From Ga0077530 sp046293075 (GTDB lineage: Bacteria; Pseudomonadota; Alphaproteobacteria; Rhizobiales; Hyphomicrobiaceae), in NCBI GenBank assembly GCA_046293075.1, contig JBKBPL010000004.1, positions 62,001 through 126,000 of the forward strand: 64,000 nucleotides of DNA, read 5' to 3'. How positions within the stretch are numbered: the first letter of the stretch is position 1; every line of letters begins with the position of its first letter. The position numbers and the translations under genes were made by a program. Below the pieces are notes generated by a model, which worked only from the letters and a program-made list of their open reading frames with translations, made no database searches and was not told the origin of the DNA. Positions 54,715-62,450 of the stretch are shown piece by piece.

Positions 54715-55815
54715 ATGAGCGATGCAGTGCTCGTCTCGACGCGCAAGGGCTTGTTCACGGTTGCGCGTGCGGGTGGCGGCTGGGAGATCGCGAAGGTCGA
54801 TTTTCTCGCCGACAATGTGACGCTGGCATTGAGCGACAAGCGCAGCGGCCGACGCTATGCGGCCCTCGATCATGGCCATTTCGGCGTGAAGGTGCACCGT
54901 TCGACGGCCGATGGCTGGGAGGAGATCGCGACGCCCACCTACCCCGAGAAACCCGAGGGCGTTGAGGAAAAGGACATGTGGGGGCGGCCGATCCCATGGA
55001 GCACCGTGCGCATCTGGGCCCTCGCTGCAGGCGGTGCGGACGAGCCCGGCGTGCTCTGGTGCGGGACACTGCCGGGCGGCCTCTTTCGTTCGACCGATAG
55101 CGGCGAGAGCTGGCAGTTCGTCCGTTCGCTCTGGGATCATCCCTCCCGCAAGTTCTGGACCGGCGGTGGTGCTGACCTGCCCGGCATCCATTCCATCTGC
55201 GTCGATCCGCGGAATGCGCGGCATGTCTCGATCGCGGTCTCGACGGGCGGCATCTGGCACACGGAGGATGCCGGCGAGAGCTGGACGCAGCATGGCCACG
55301 GCATGCGCGCCGAGTACATGCCGCCAGAGCAGGCACATGAGCCGAATGCTCAGGATGTCCATTGCCTCGTCCAATGCCGATCTGCGCCGCACCGCATGTG
55401 GGTGCAGCATCACAATGGCATCTTCGTCTCGTCGGACGGGGGACGGACCTTCACAGAGCTTACGGGCGTGAGGCCCTCCGCATTCGGCTTTGCTGTCGTG
55501 GTGCACCCGCGGGATCCCGATACGGCGTGGTTCGTACCCGAAATCAAGGACGAGAAGCGCATCCCCGTCGACGGCCGGCTGGTCGTGACGCGCACGCGCG
55601 ACGGCGGCCGCGCGTTCGAGAGCCTGACAAAGGGCCTGCCGCAGTCGCACGCCTATGACGTGGTCTATCGCCACGCGCTGGCGATCGACGAGACTGGCGA
55701 TCGCCTCGCGATGGGCTCGACCACGGGTGGTCTCTGGGTCAGCGAGGACCAGGGCGAGAGCTGGATGTGCGTCTCGCACACGCTGCCGCCGGTCTATGCG
55801 GTGACGTTCAAGTAG
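54715..55815 (+). CDS. BNR/sialidase-type beta-propeller protein
   Basis: A 366-residue cytosolic-looking protein (no signal peptide) with repeated BNR/Asp-box units: LFRSTDSGESWQFV, WHTEDAGESWTQHG, IFVSSDGGRTFTEL, VTRTRDGGRAFESL and LWVSEDQGESWMCV. It belongs to the family of sialidase or VPS10-like propellers, here without catalytic Arg triad evidence, so a binding role is likelier than glycosidase. It begins four bases after the MoaD-like stop and uses that gene's last codons as ribosome binding site, which argues that the pair works together. It ends the operon. Confidence 0.9.
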   Translation: MSDAVLVSTRKGLFTVARAGGGWEIAKVDFLADNVTLALSDKRSGRRYAALDHGHFGVKVHRSTADGWEEIATPTYPEKPEGVEEKDMWGRPIPWSTVRIWALAAGGADEPGVLWCGTLPGGLFRSTDSGESWQFVRSLWDHPSRKFWTGGGADLPGIHSICVDPRNARHVSIAVSTGGIWHTEDAGESWTQHGHGMRAEYMPPEQAHEPNAQDVHCLVQCRSAPHRMWVQHHNGIFVSSDGGRTFTELTGVRPSAFGFAVVVHPRDPDTAWFVPEIKDEKRIPVDGRLVVTRTRDGGRAFESLTKGLPQSHAYDVVYRHALAIDETGDRLAMGSTTGGLWVSEDQGESWMCVSHTLPPVYAVTFK

Positions 55816-55896
55816 TTGCAGGCCCTTCTCGCCGTCCTCACGGGGCGCAGGCAGGCATGCGGGGCGGCACAAGCGCTGAGGCTTGCCGTTGCCGTC

Positions 55897-55960
55897 GCCC
55901 CTCACCCCTCACCCCGACTCGCTCGCCCCGACTCGCTCGCCGCGCGCGGGGAGAGGGAGA
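55897..55960. repeat. Degenerate intergenic repeat with a 14-bp tandem duplication
   Basis: CCCCGACTCGCTCG occurs twice in direct succession at 55912-55925 and 55926-55939, followed by CGCGCGGGGAGAGGGAGA. The right end is like that of the inverted repeat at 4513-4540. It lies between the propeller gene and the convergent acyl-CoA dehydrogenase gene and looks like a decayed copy of the Rhizobiales intergenic element. Confidence 0.55.
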
Positions 55961-55965
55961 CGTAA

Positions 55966-57117
55966 TCATCTCCCCACCATCAGCGACCGCGCGACGATCT
56001 CCTTCATGATCTCGGTCGTGCCGGCAAAGATGCGATGAACGCGCGCGTCGGCGTAGGCCCGCGCAATCGGATACTCCCACATGAAGCCGGCGCCCCCATG
56101 GAGCTGGAGGCAGACGTCGAGCACACGCCCCTCAAGCTCCGTCAGCCACCACTTCTGCATGGCTGCCGTCGGCACATCCAGCTGACCGGCGACGTGCAGC
56201 TCCAGGCACTTGTCGACGAACACGCGCGCCACCTGGACCTCGGTCGCGACCTCGGCAAGCTTGAAGCGGGAGTTCTGGAAGTCTGCGATCGGTCGCCCGA
56301 AGGCTTTGCGGTCGCGTGTATAGGCGAGCGTCCATTCGAGCGCCGCCTCCATGATCGCGACGGCAGCGACGCCGACGATCAGCCGCTCCTGCGGTAGCTC
56401 CTGCATGAGATAGGCGAACCCCTTGCCCTCGGCACCGAGGATATTCGAGGGTGGCACGCGCACGTTGTCGAAGAAAAGCTCCGATGTGTCCTGGGCCTTG
56501 TTGCCGAGCTTCTCGAGATTGCGCCCGCGCGCGAAGCCCGGCCGGTCGGCTTCGACGATGACGAGCGAGATGCCCTTGGCCCCCTCCTTGGGATCGGTCT
56601 TGCAGGCGACAATGATGATGTCGGCGAGCTGGCCGTTCGTGATGTAGGTCTTCTGGCCGTTGACGACGAGCTCGTTGCCTTGGCGGATGGCCGTCGTGCG
56701 GATGCCCTGCAGGTCGCTGCCCGTCCCGGGCTCGGTCATGGCGATGGCGGTGACGATCTCGCCGCGCGCCATGCGCGGAAGCAGCGCGCGCTTCTGCTCC
56801 TCGCTGCCGTAGTGGAGGATGTACGGCGCCACGATGTCGGAGTGGAGGCGGAAGCCCGGGCCGGAATAGAGGCCCTTCGACATTTCTTCGATCAGGATTG
56901 CGCTCATGAGGAAGTTGGCGCCGGCCCCACCGTATTCCTCGGGAATGCCGGTCAGGAGCAGTCCCGCTTCTCCCGCCTTGCGCCACAGCTCGCGCGGGAC
57001 AATGCCGTCCTTTTCCCACGTGTCATGAAAAGGCGCGATCTCGCGCGCGATGAAATCCTTGACGGTGGCGCGAAACATCTCGTGCTCCTCGCCGAACACC
57101 GTGCGCGGAATAGCCAT
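55966..57117 (-). CDS. Acyl-CoA dehydrogenase
   Basis: A 383-residue FAD flavoprotein oxidising an acyl-CoA at the alpha-beta bond. N-terminal RTVFGEEHEMFRATVKDFIAREI, the FAD-binding AIAMTEPGTGSDLQGIRTTA, and the C-terminal QLHGGAGFMWEYPIARAYADARVHRIFAGTTEIMKEIVAR are intact. The usual catalytic Glu of IYEGT is Ala here (IFAGT); LPQERLIVG carries a Glu at the place used by isovaleryl-CoA or long-chain enzymes. ATG 57117 fits the family start. It is divergent from the TPR gene at 57234. Substrate unknown. Confidence 0.93.
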   Translation of the reverse strand: MAIPRTVFGEEHEMFRATVKDFIAREIAPFHDTWEKDGIVPRELWRKAGEAGLLLTGIPEEYGGAGANFLMSAILIEEMSKGLYSGPGFRLHSDIVAPYILHYGSEEQKRALLPRMARGEIVTAIAMTEPGTGSDLQGIRTTAIRQGNELVVNGQKTYITNGQLADIIIVACKTDPKEGAKGISLVIVEADRPGFARGRNLEKLGNKAQDTSELFFDNVRVPPSNILGAEGKGFAYLMQELPQERLIVGVAAVAIMEAALEWTLAYTRDRKAFGRPIADFQNSRFKLAEVATEVQVARVFVDKCLELHVAGQLDVPTAAMQKWWLTELEGRVLDVCLQLHGGAGFMWEYPIARAYADARVHRIFAGTTEIMKEIVARSLMVGR

Positions 57118-57233
57118 CCCGGTCGTCTCCACCCTGTTTTCGTGTTTGCCGTTCAAATCTAGCGAAGTTCGTCCGCGTGCGTTAGCGTCTTGATGGCGCA
57201 CGATCGGTTCCAGAAGTCGACCGGAGACTGGCC

Positions 57234-57860
57234 ATGGCAAAGCGCGGACGGAGGCTCCATGCGGCAGTGGCGGCCGCGGTGGTCGTCGCGGGCTTAATGA
57301 TCGGCACCGGCGGGGCATTCTGGCCGCCGGCAGCCGCACAGGCCCCATCTGCACCTTCCGGCACAGAGGCGGATGAACGCGCGCGGGCGCTCGACGCCCT
57401 TTTCGAGGGTCTCAAGGTGGCGCGTGGCGATGACGAGGCGGACGAACTGGTCGCGCGCATCTGGGAGGTGTGGACGCGCTCGGGGCGCGCCGACGTCGAT
57501 CGCCTCATGCAGGAGGGCATCGGGTATCTGGCCATCCGCCAGTTCGGCGCTGCTCATGACCGCTTCAGCGAGGCCATCGAGGCGGCGCCCGATTTCGCCG
57601 AGGCCTGGAACAAGCGCGCGACCGTGCTCTATCTCATGCGCGAGCACGAGCAGTCGCTCTCCGATATCGAAAAGGTCCTGACGCTGGAGCCGCGGCACTT
57701 CGGGGCGCTCGCCGGCCGCGGCATGATCCACGCGCATGCCGGGCGCTGGCAGGAGGCGCTCGATGCCTACCGCCAGGCGCTGGCCGTCAACCCGTTCCTC
57801 AAGGAGCGCACGATCATCATCCCGATGCTCGAGCGCCGTGCCGGCGAGAAGCCGCTCTGA
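57234..57860 (+). CDS. Secreted TPR protein
   Basis: Predicted 208-residue protein with a signal peptide or anchor (LHAAVAAAVVVAGLMIGTGGAFWPPAAAQA) and about three TPR units from residue 95 (LMQEGIGYLAIRQFGAAHDRFSEAIEAAPDFAEAWNKRATVLYLMREHEQSLSDIEKVLTLEPRHFGALAGRGMIH pattern, then WQEALDAYRQALAVNP). It would be a periplasmic protein-interaction factor. It is unrelated in architecture to the two larger TPR proteins at 46085-49059. It lies 72 bp before the FAH gene. Confidence 0.85.
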   Translation: MAKRGRRLHAAVAAAVVVAGLMIGTGGAFWPPAAAQAPSAPSGTEADERARALDALFEGLKVARGDDEADELVARIWEVWTRSGRADVDRLMQEGIGYLAIRQFGAAHDRFSEAIEAAPDFAEAWNKRATVLYLMREHEQSLSDIEKVLTLEPRHFGALAGRGMIHAHAGRWQEALDAYRQALAVNPFLKERTIIIPMLERRAGEKPL

Positions 57861-57932
57861 TCGCGCCTTGCGCGCCCCTTGGGCATGGGGCATGGATAGG
57901 CGGCAGTACTTTCCAGACAGGGCGGAAACGAG

Positions 57933-58796
57933 ATGAAGCTGGTCAGCTACGAGCAGGGCGGTAGAACAGGCTGGGGCGTGGTCGTGGAGCCCGATGCGGC
58001 TGACGGCGGCATCATCCCGGCGGATGCCGCGCTCCTCCAGAAATATCCGACCATCCGGGCCGTGCTCGCGGCAGGCGCGCTCCCCGAGGTGGCATCGTGG
58101 GGGACCGGCAGGAAGCCGTCGCTTAGGCTCGACGCGATCCGCTATCTCCCGCCGCTGCATGATGCCGGCAAGATCATCTGCATCGGTGTGAACTATCCGA
58201 AGCGGCATCCGGTCGACGGCGATGTGCCGCCGCCGAAGGACATCTCGCTCTTCATCAAGACGCAAGATGCGCTCACCGGCCACAACGAACCGCTCGAGTA
58301 TCCCAAGGGCGAGGCGGCCAAGACCTTCGACTACGAAGGCGAGCTGGTGCTCGTGATCGGCAAGGCGGGGCGCCACATTCCCAAGGACAAGGCCTTCGAT
58401 CACATCGCCGGCTACACCATCATGAACGATGGATCGGTGCGCGGCTGGCAGAAGCACTCGGTCGGCGCCGGCAAGAACTTCCACGCCTCCGGCGGCTGTG
58501 GGCCGTGGTTCACGACGGCCGACGAGATTGCCGATGTCGGCGCCATGCAGCTGTCGACAAAGCTCAATGGCGAGCAGGTTCAGTCGGCGACCGTCTCCAA
58601 GATGGTGTTCGATATTCCGACAATTATCGCCTACGTCTCGGCATTCGCGTCGCTGCGCCCTGGTGACATGATTTCGACGGGCTCGCCGGACGGTGCGGGC
58701 GGCAGCCGTGTGCCGCAACGCTTCCTCGTCCCTGGCGACGTGCTGGAAATCTCCTGGAGCGGGCTCGGCACCCTGCGCAACAAGGTGGTGGCGTAG
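57933..58796 (+). CDS. Fumarylacetoacetate hydrolase family protein
   Basis: A 287-residue FAH-superfamily enzyme, typically hydrolysing or decarboxylating 2-hydroxyhepta-2,4-diene-dioate-like compounds or acylpyruvates. Metal ligands are in FDYEGELVLVIG (Glu-x-Glu) and GYTIMNDGSVRGWQ (Asp), with FHASGGCGPWFTTADEI, SKMVFDIPTIIAYVS and the C-terminal ISTGSPDGAGG. Aromatic catabolism fits, as does the acyl-CoA dehydrogenase nearby, but the gene is apparently alone. ATG 57933 follows a good GGAAACGAG stretch. Confidence 0.92.
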   Translation: MKLVSYEQGGRTGWGVVVEPDAADGGIIPADAALLQKYPTIRAVLAAGALPEVASWGTGRKPSLRLDAIRYLPPLHDAGKIICIGVNYPKRHPVDGDVPPPKDISLFIKTQDALTGHNEPLEYPKGEAAKTFDYEGELVLVIGKAGRHIPKDKAFDHIAGYTIMNDGSVRGWQKHSVGAGKNFHASGGCGPWFTTADEIADVGAMQLSTKLNGEQVQSATVSKMVFDIPTIIAYVSAFASLRPGDMISTGSPDGAGGSRVPQRFLVPGDVLEISWSGLGTLRNKVVA

Positions 58797-59208
58797 TCCT
58801 CGACCTCCGGTCTCAGGGCAGGCGGGACGATCGGTGTCGCGTGCATCGTCGGCGCATGAAACGACGCCACGAGGGCCAGTCGGCGCCTCGCGTATGGTGG
58901 CGTAGCCGGAACGCCGCGGGCAGAGATCACGCGCCGCGTGGCTTGAGGTGCCGAGCCGGGCCGGGCGGCTGGGGCGTGAAACGATCGAATGCCTGTCCGG
59001 CCGGGGATGCCGGCGGCGGCCATGCATCGGGTGGGGTGAGCCTTGAGTGCCCTGTTCTGAAGCAAGCCGCGCCAGGCGCGCGTTGCTGCGATGACCACTA
59101 CAAGGGCATCGAACGGGACTGCACTGCACTTTGGCGTGGCTGCGACCACAAAAGAAATGTAAGAATTGCCACGTGTTCATTGGCTGAATTAACTTGAGAA
59201 CAAATCGA
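58797..59208. other. Intergenic region and composition change before the glycosyltransferase gene
   Basis: About 410 bp without a supportable gene. Toward the right the base composition shifts from GC-rich to AT-richer (around 59140-59208), matching the gene that follows. No repeat or integrase remnant was recognised. Confidence 0.5.
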
Positions 59209-60885
59209 ATGGTGACCAAGACGCCGATCATTCCATCACCATCATCTGTAGGAGCCCGAGTGTTGAGCGGCGCAGGATATCTTTGGCTGCTCGGCGTGAT
59301 TGCTCTCTTTTCCCTGGCGCTTAGAGGTGCGGTCGCTGTCGAGTTCAGCGGCATGATAGATGGAGAGGGGGCCGAGTATGCGCGGATAGCGCAAAATTTG
59401 CTTTCAGGGGTTGGCTACGTCGGAATTGCGACTGAAGGGAAACAGCTATTTTTTCCACCCATGTTTCCCTGGACGATCGCTGCCATCGCTTTCGTCGTTG
59501 GCGATGCCGAAATTGCTGCCCGGGTGATATCAGTAATATCTGGCTCGCTGATTACTGTTCCAGTATACTTCGTTGCGCGCCGCTTATATGGCAATCCTAC
59601 CGGTCTTGGGGCCGCAGCGCTTGTTGGCTTCCACCCTCATCTCGTCCAATTTTCCACGACGGCGTTCTGCGAGCCTTTCTTCATGACGCTCGCGCTGACG
59701 GGTATTTGCATGGCGATGCGATGTTGGGACGAAATAACGCTGCTCCGCATTTCTCTTTTGGGCCTTTTGTATGGCGCTGCCTATTTGGTTAGGCCGGAGG
59801 CTTTGGCTTACTTTGCGATAGTTGTGGCGCTTATCGTATGGCGCCATTGGTCTCGACCGCAGTTGCGCCGGCATTCCCTAGGCATTCAGGCGCTGATCTT
59901 GATCTCAGGATTCCTGGTCTTGGCTGGCCCTTATACGGCCTGGCTGTCGGTTCAAGCAGGGAAGTTTATACTACAGGGCAAGAGCAGCGTGAATTTGCCG
60001 ACCGAAAGGCGGATGCAGGAGGGGATGTCAGAGTACGAAGCTGCTTTCGGAGTGGCCCCCGATTTGACCACTCAAGGACCGTGGATGATTCCAAATATCA
60101 CTGCCATAAGGCAGTTCAGTATCAGCGCAGGCGAGATGCCGATGCTGATCGCAACGAGGGCCAAGCGCTTAATCCGCGATGCGATGGTTACATTATCGAG
60201 CAATTTCACTATGGGCGGGCCAGCTTTGTTTGCGCTGGCTGTGCTCGGCTGCTTCGCCAGGCCGTGGACATCGCGACAGATCCTCGACCAATTGCATCTC
60301 TTGCTCGTTTTAGTCATAGCGCTCTTTGGGTTAGTGTTTACGTATGCGCTTCAGTTCCGTTTCTACGTCATATTTATACCATTGTTCTGCATTTGGGCGG
60401 CACATGGTATCAGGATTCTTTGCCGGTGGGCACAGGGCACGCTCGCGGAGGTGGCTTCGCCGAGGACAATCCGGGTTCCCGTTGCCGGCGCGGTGAGTGC
60501 GATTGCTGCAATAGCAATTTGGGTCCCTGCCGGGTCCTCAGCAGTTACGGCTATGCAGGCTGATAGAGCCCAGCGGGCTTGGAAGGAGGAGTTCGTTCGC
60601 ATGTCGGCGGATAGCCAGCAGAAATTGCGTCTTTCTGCGACTTGGACGCCTCCGGCGTTTCACGCGCGTGCCGAGTTCACGTGGCTTCCCTATAGCGATG
60701 CCGTGACTGCGCGACGCTATCTCGATCGGGCGGGAGTGACCCATGTAGTGCTTTGGAAGGGCGAAACTACAACGCCTTATTCGAAGAGTTGGTCAGAAAC
60801 TGGCTTGCCAAATTCGCGCCTAGTCGCTGACTTGCCGTCCCTGCCATCCGGGCCCGCGATTAGGATTTATGAGTTGTCACGATAG
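59209..60885 (+). CDS. GT39/ArnT-like membrane glycosyltransferase
   Basis: Predicted 558-residue polytopic protein with eleven or so membrane segments, typical of GT-C glycosyltransferases of the dolichyl-phosphate-mannose or ArnT type. The first periplasmic loop has the acidic FSGMIDGEGAEYARIAQNLL motif, and further on LFFPPMFPWTIAAIAFV and GFHPHLVQFSTTAFCEPFF. It would transfer a sugar from a polyprenyl carrier at the membrane. The gene is clearly AT-richer than its neighbours (24 G or C of 60 bases at 60361-60420), with ATA and TTA codons, a sign of transfer. TTG 59194 is an alternative start. Confidence 0.85.
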   Translation: MVTKTPIIPSPSSVGARVLSGAGYLWLLGVIALFSLALRGAVAVEFSGMIDGEGAEYARIAQNLLSGVGYVGIATEGKQLFFPPMFPWTIAAIAFVVGDAEIAARVISVISGSLITVPVYFVARRLYGNPTGLGAAALVGFHPHLVQFSTTAFCEPFFMTLALTGICMAMRCWDEITLLRISLLGLLYGAAYLVRPEALAYFAIVVALIVWRHWSRPQLRRHSLGIQALILISGFLVLAGPYTAWLSVQAGKFILQGKSSVNLPTERRMQEGMSEYEAAFGVAPDLTTQGPWMIPNITAIRQFSISAGEMPMLIATRAKRLIRDAMVTLSSNFTMGGPALFALAVLGCFARPWTSRQILDQLHLLLVLVIALFGLVFTYALQFRFYVIFIPLFCIWAAHGIRILCRWAQGTLAEVASPRTIRVPVAGAVSAIAAIAIWVPAGSSAVTAMQADRAQRAWKEEFVRMSADSQQKLRLSATWTPPAFHARAEFTWLPYSDAVTARRYLDRAGVTHVVLWKGETTTPYSKSWSETGLPNSRLVADLPSLPSGPAIRIYELSR

Positions 60886-60899
60886 GTCAGGGCTGATTC

Positions 60900-61450
60900 G
60901 CCTGGGTTGGCTCGCATCATCTGAAGGCTTCGAATTGCAGATCTCGGAGGCATCCGCGCCAGCGATACGCGCGTTGGCCAATCTGCTGGCGGAGTGGGTC
61001 GCTCCTCATTGCATGGGCGCCGGAAAACTCGAGACACCCACGGCGCGGAATGCCGCAGCGTTCGCGGCATGTGCACCAAGGCGGTCACGACTACCACGTG
61101 ATCGAACGGCGGGCCCGATGATCATAGGGGCTTCCATCGCATCCTCGTAGGCAGTGGGGTTCTGGGTGCCGGTCGCTTTAGCCTCCGCCGGCTTACCGCG
61201 ATTGAGATAGCGCCGGGCTGCGGGTCAGACACGTACTGGCGTTCGAGCGTGCCGGTGAGCCAGCTGGCAACGACGGGCATCGCGCTGACCCAGAAGGTTA
61301 GGAGCGCGGCGAAGACGAGATGCAGGCTAAGCGCACTGGCCAGCGCATAAGCCCGAGAATGGCGGCGACTAGTGCCAGAATGACGCGCACCTCTGAAAGC
61401 AGCGCCATTGGCGCGATCTTGGACAGCAGCAGTTGGAGCTCTGCGAGCAT
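60900..61450 (-). pseudogene. Decayed ElyC/YdcF (DUF218) family gene
   Basis: In the minus direction from ATG 61450, LLSEVRVILALVAAILGLMRW is followed, after a frame change near 61340, by ASALSLHLVFAALLTFWVSAMPVVASWLTGTLERQY, the two N-terminal membrane segments and the LExxY boundary of YdcF-like proteins. Then DPQPGAI ends where the IVVLGGG core should follow, and after a deletion the late motif VVVVTALVHMPRTLR appears, continuing in another frame as AFRAVGVSSFPAPM. Several frameshifts and the missing core show a dead gene. The family makes or degrades cell-envelope lipid carriers. Confidence 0.6.
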
Positions 61451-61559
61451 GTGCGACCTGCTCGTTCCCACGAAGCGCTCGCGGTATAAGGGCACTCAGG
61501 CAATACCCGAGCGCCGTGACGACCGCACGGCCAGAGAAAACGATGATGGATGTACGCGG

Positions 61560-61937
61560 TCAGCCGCGGTGCAGCGCGCAGATCTTGTTGCCGAAGGGAT
61601 CGCGCAGGTAGGCCAGATAGAGCTTGGCCGGGCCCAATTCGCGCCAGCCCGGCGGATCCTCGATGCTCTTGCCGCCGTTCGCGACGCCGGCATCATGAAA
61701 GGCTCTGACCTTCTCGGGGCTGTCGCAGGCAAAGCCAATGGTGCCGCCGTTGGCGTGGCACGCAGGCTGGCCATCAATCGGCCTGGTGATGCCGAACACG
61801 CCGGTCTTGGTGCGATAGAAGACGCGTCCCTTCGGGTCGGCCGTGCCCTCCGGGATTCCGATCGCGCCGAGAACGGCATCATAGAACTTCTTGGATGCGG
61901 CAACATCGTTGGATCCGACCATGACGTGCGAGAACAT
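61560..61937 (-). CDS. VOC (glyoxalase) family protein
   Basis: A 125-residue VOC-fold protein: FSHVMVGSNDVAASKKFYDAVLGAIGIPEG, KTGVFGITRPIDGQPACHANGGTIGFACDSPEKVRAFHDAGVANGG, and the end LAYLRDPFGNKICALHRG with the metal-ligand His-Asp region. Similar small VOC proteins are often annotated as glyoxalase or bleomycin resistance proteins without proof. ATG 61937 has GGAG 11 bases upstream. It is divergent from the riboswitch-controlled nrdA gene, about 500 bp away. Confidence 0.9.
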   Translation of the reverse strand: MFSHVMVGSNDVAASKKFYDAVLGAIGIPEGTADPKGRVFYRTKTGVFGITRPIDGQPACHANGGTIGFACDSPEKVRAFHDAGVANGGKSIEDPPGWRELGPAKLYLAYLRDPFGNKICALHRG

Positions 61938-62137
61938 GGAATCTGTTGCTCCTTTGGCTCGTTCGCTCTTGGGAACCGCCCTGCCCACCTGATTGAGGGA
62001 GGGCCCCGAATACAACTTACTGCCGCCAGTGTGCCGGCGCCACTTCTGGGCGACTGGAGCTGGTCTCCCTTGCATGTCTCGCGTGCCAAGCGCGACCTCT
62101 TGCGGGTAATCGGCGAATCACTAACTAGATATAGGCG

Positions 62138-62330
62138 TCGTGGTCCTGGAGCCCGGTCGGCTCTGGGTTAAGAGGGAAGCCGGTGAGCCTCGATCGGGCA
62201 ATTCCGGCGCTGCCCCCGCAACTGTAAGCGGCGAGCGCCTGTCCAATCCGTGTCACTGAGATCGCGAGATCTCGGGAAGGCCGGACGGGCGCAGTGACCC
62301 GCAAGCCAGGAGACCTGCCGCGACAGCAAA
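62138..62330 (+). promoter_or_regulatory. Cobalamin (adenosylcobalamin) riboswitch
   Basis: The leader of nrdA carries the conserved cobalamin-riboswitch segments in order: GGTTAAGAGGGAAGCCGGTG (62167-62186), the core GCTGCCCCCGCAACTGTAAG, the peripheral CACTG...GGGAAGGCCGGACGGGCGCAGTG arm, and the B12 box AGCCAGGAGACCTGCC at 62304-62319. Binding of coenzyme B12 would lower expression of the downstream class I ribonucleotide reductase. Confidence 0.93.
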
Positions 62331-62424
62331 GCAACGTCCTCGGGCGGGGTGTCCCGGTGGTCGCTGGCAGGCCCTGTCTCGCGCATACGCGCGCCCGTTC
62401 CCGCTCGCGCCCGCTCGGCCCAAG

Positions 62425-62442
62425 CCCCCTGATCAGAAGGGG
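62425..62442 (+). promoter_or_regulatory. Shine-Dalgarno-masking hairpin candidate of nrdA
   Basis: CCCCCT-GATC-AGAAGGGG places the nrdA ribosome binding site AGAAGGGG (8 bases before ATG 62451) opposite a C-run. This would be the switching element of the riboswitch, acting on translation. The alternative pairing partner in the aptamer was not worked out. Confidence 0.45.
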
Positions 62443-62450
62443 TCAAGCCG

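Noticed and set aside
55912..55939. Tandem repeat considered as a CRISPR remnant
   Set aside because: Two 14-bp copies with no spacer between them; this is a simple duplication in an intergenic element.
57294..59354. 686-residue open frame on the minus strand across the TPR and FAH genes
   Set aside because: It covers two real plus-strand genes and an intergenic region; no motif supports it.
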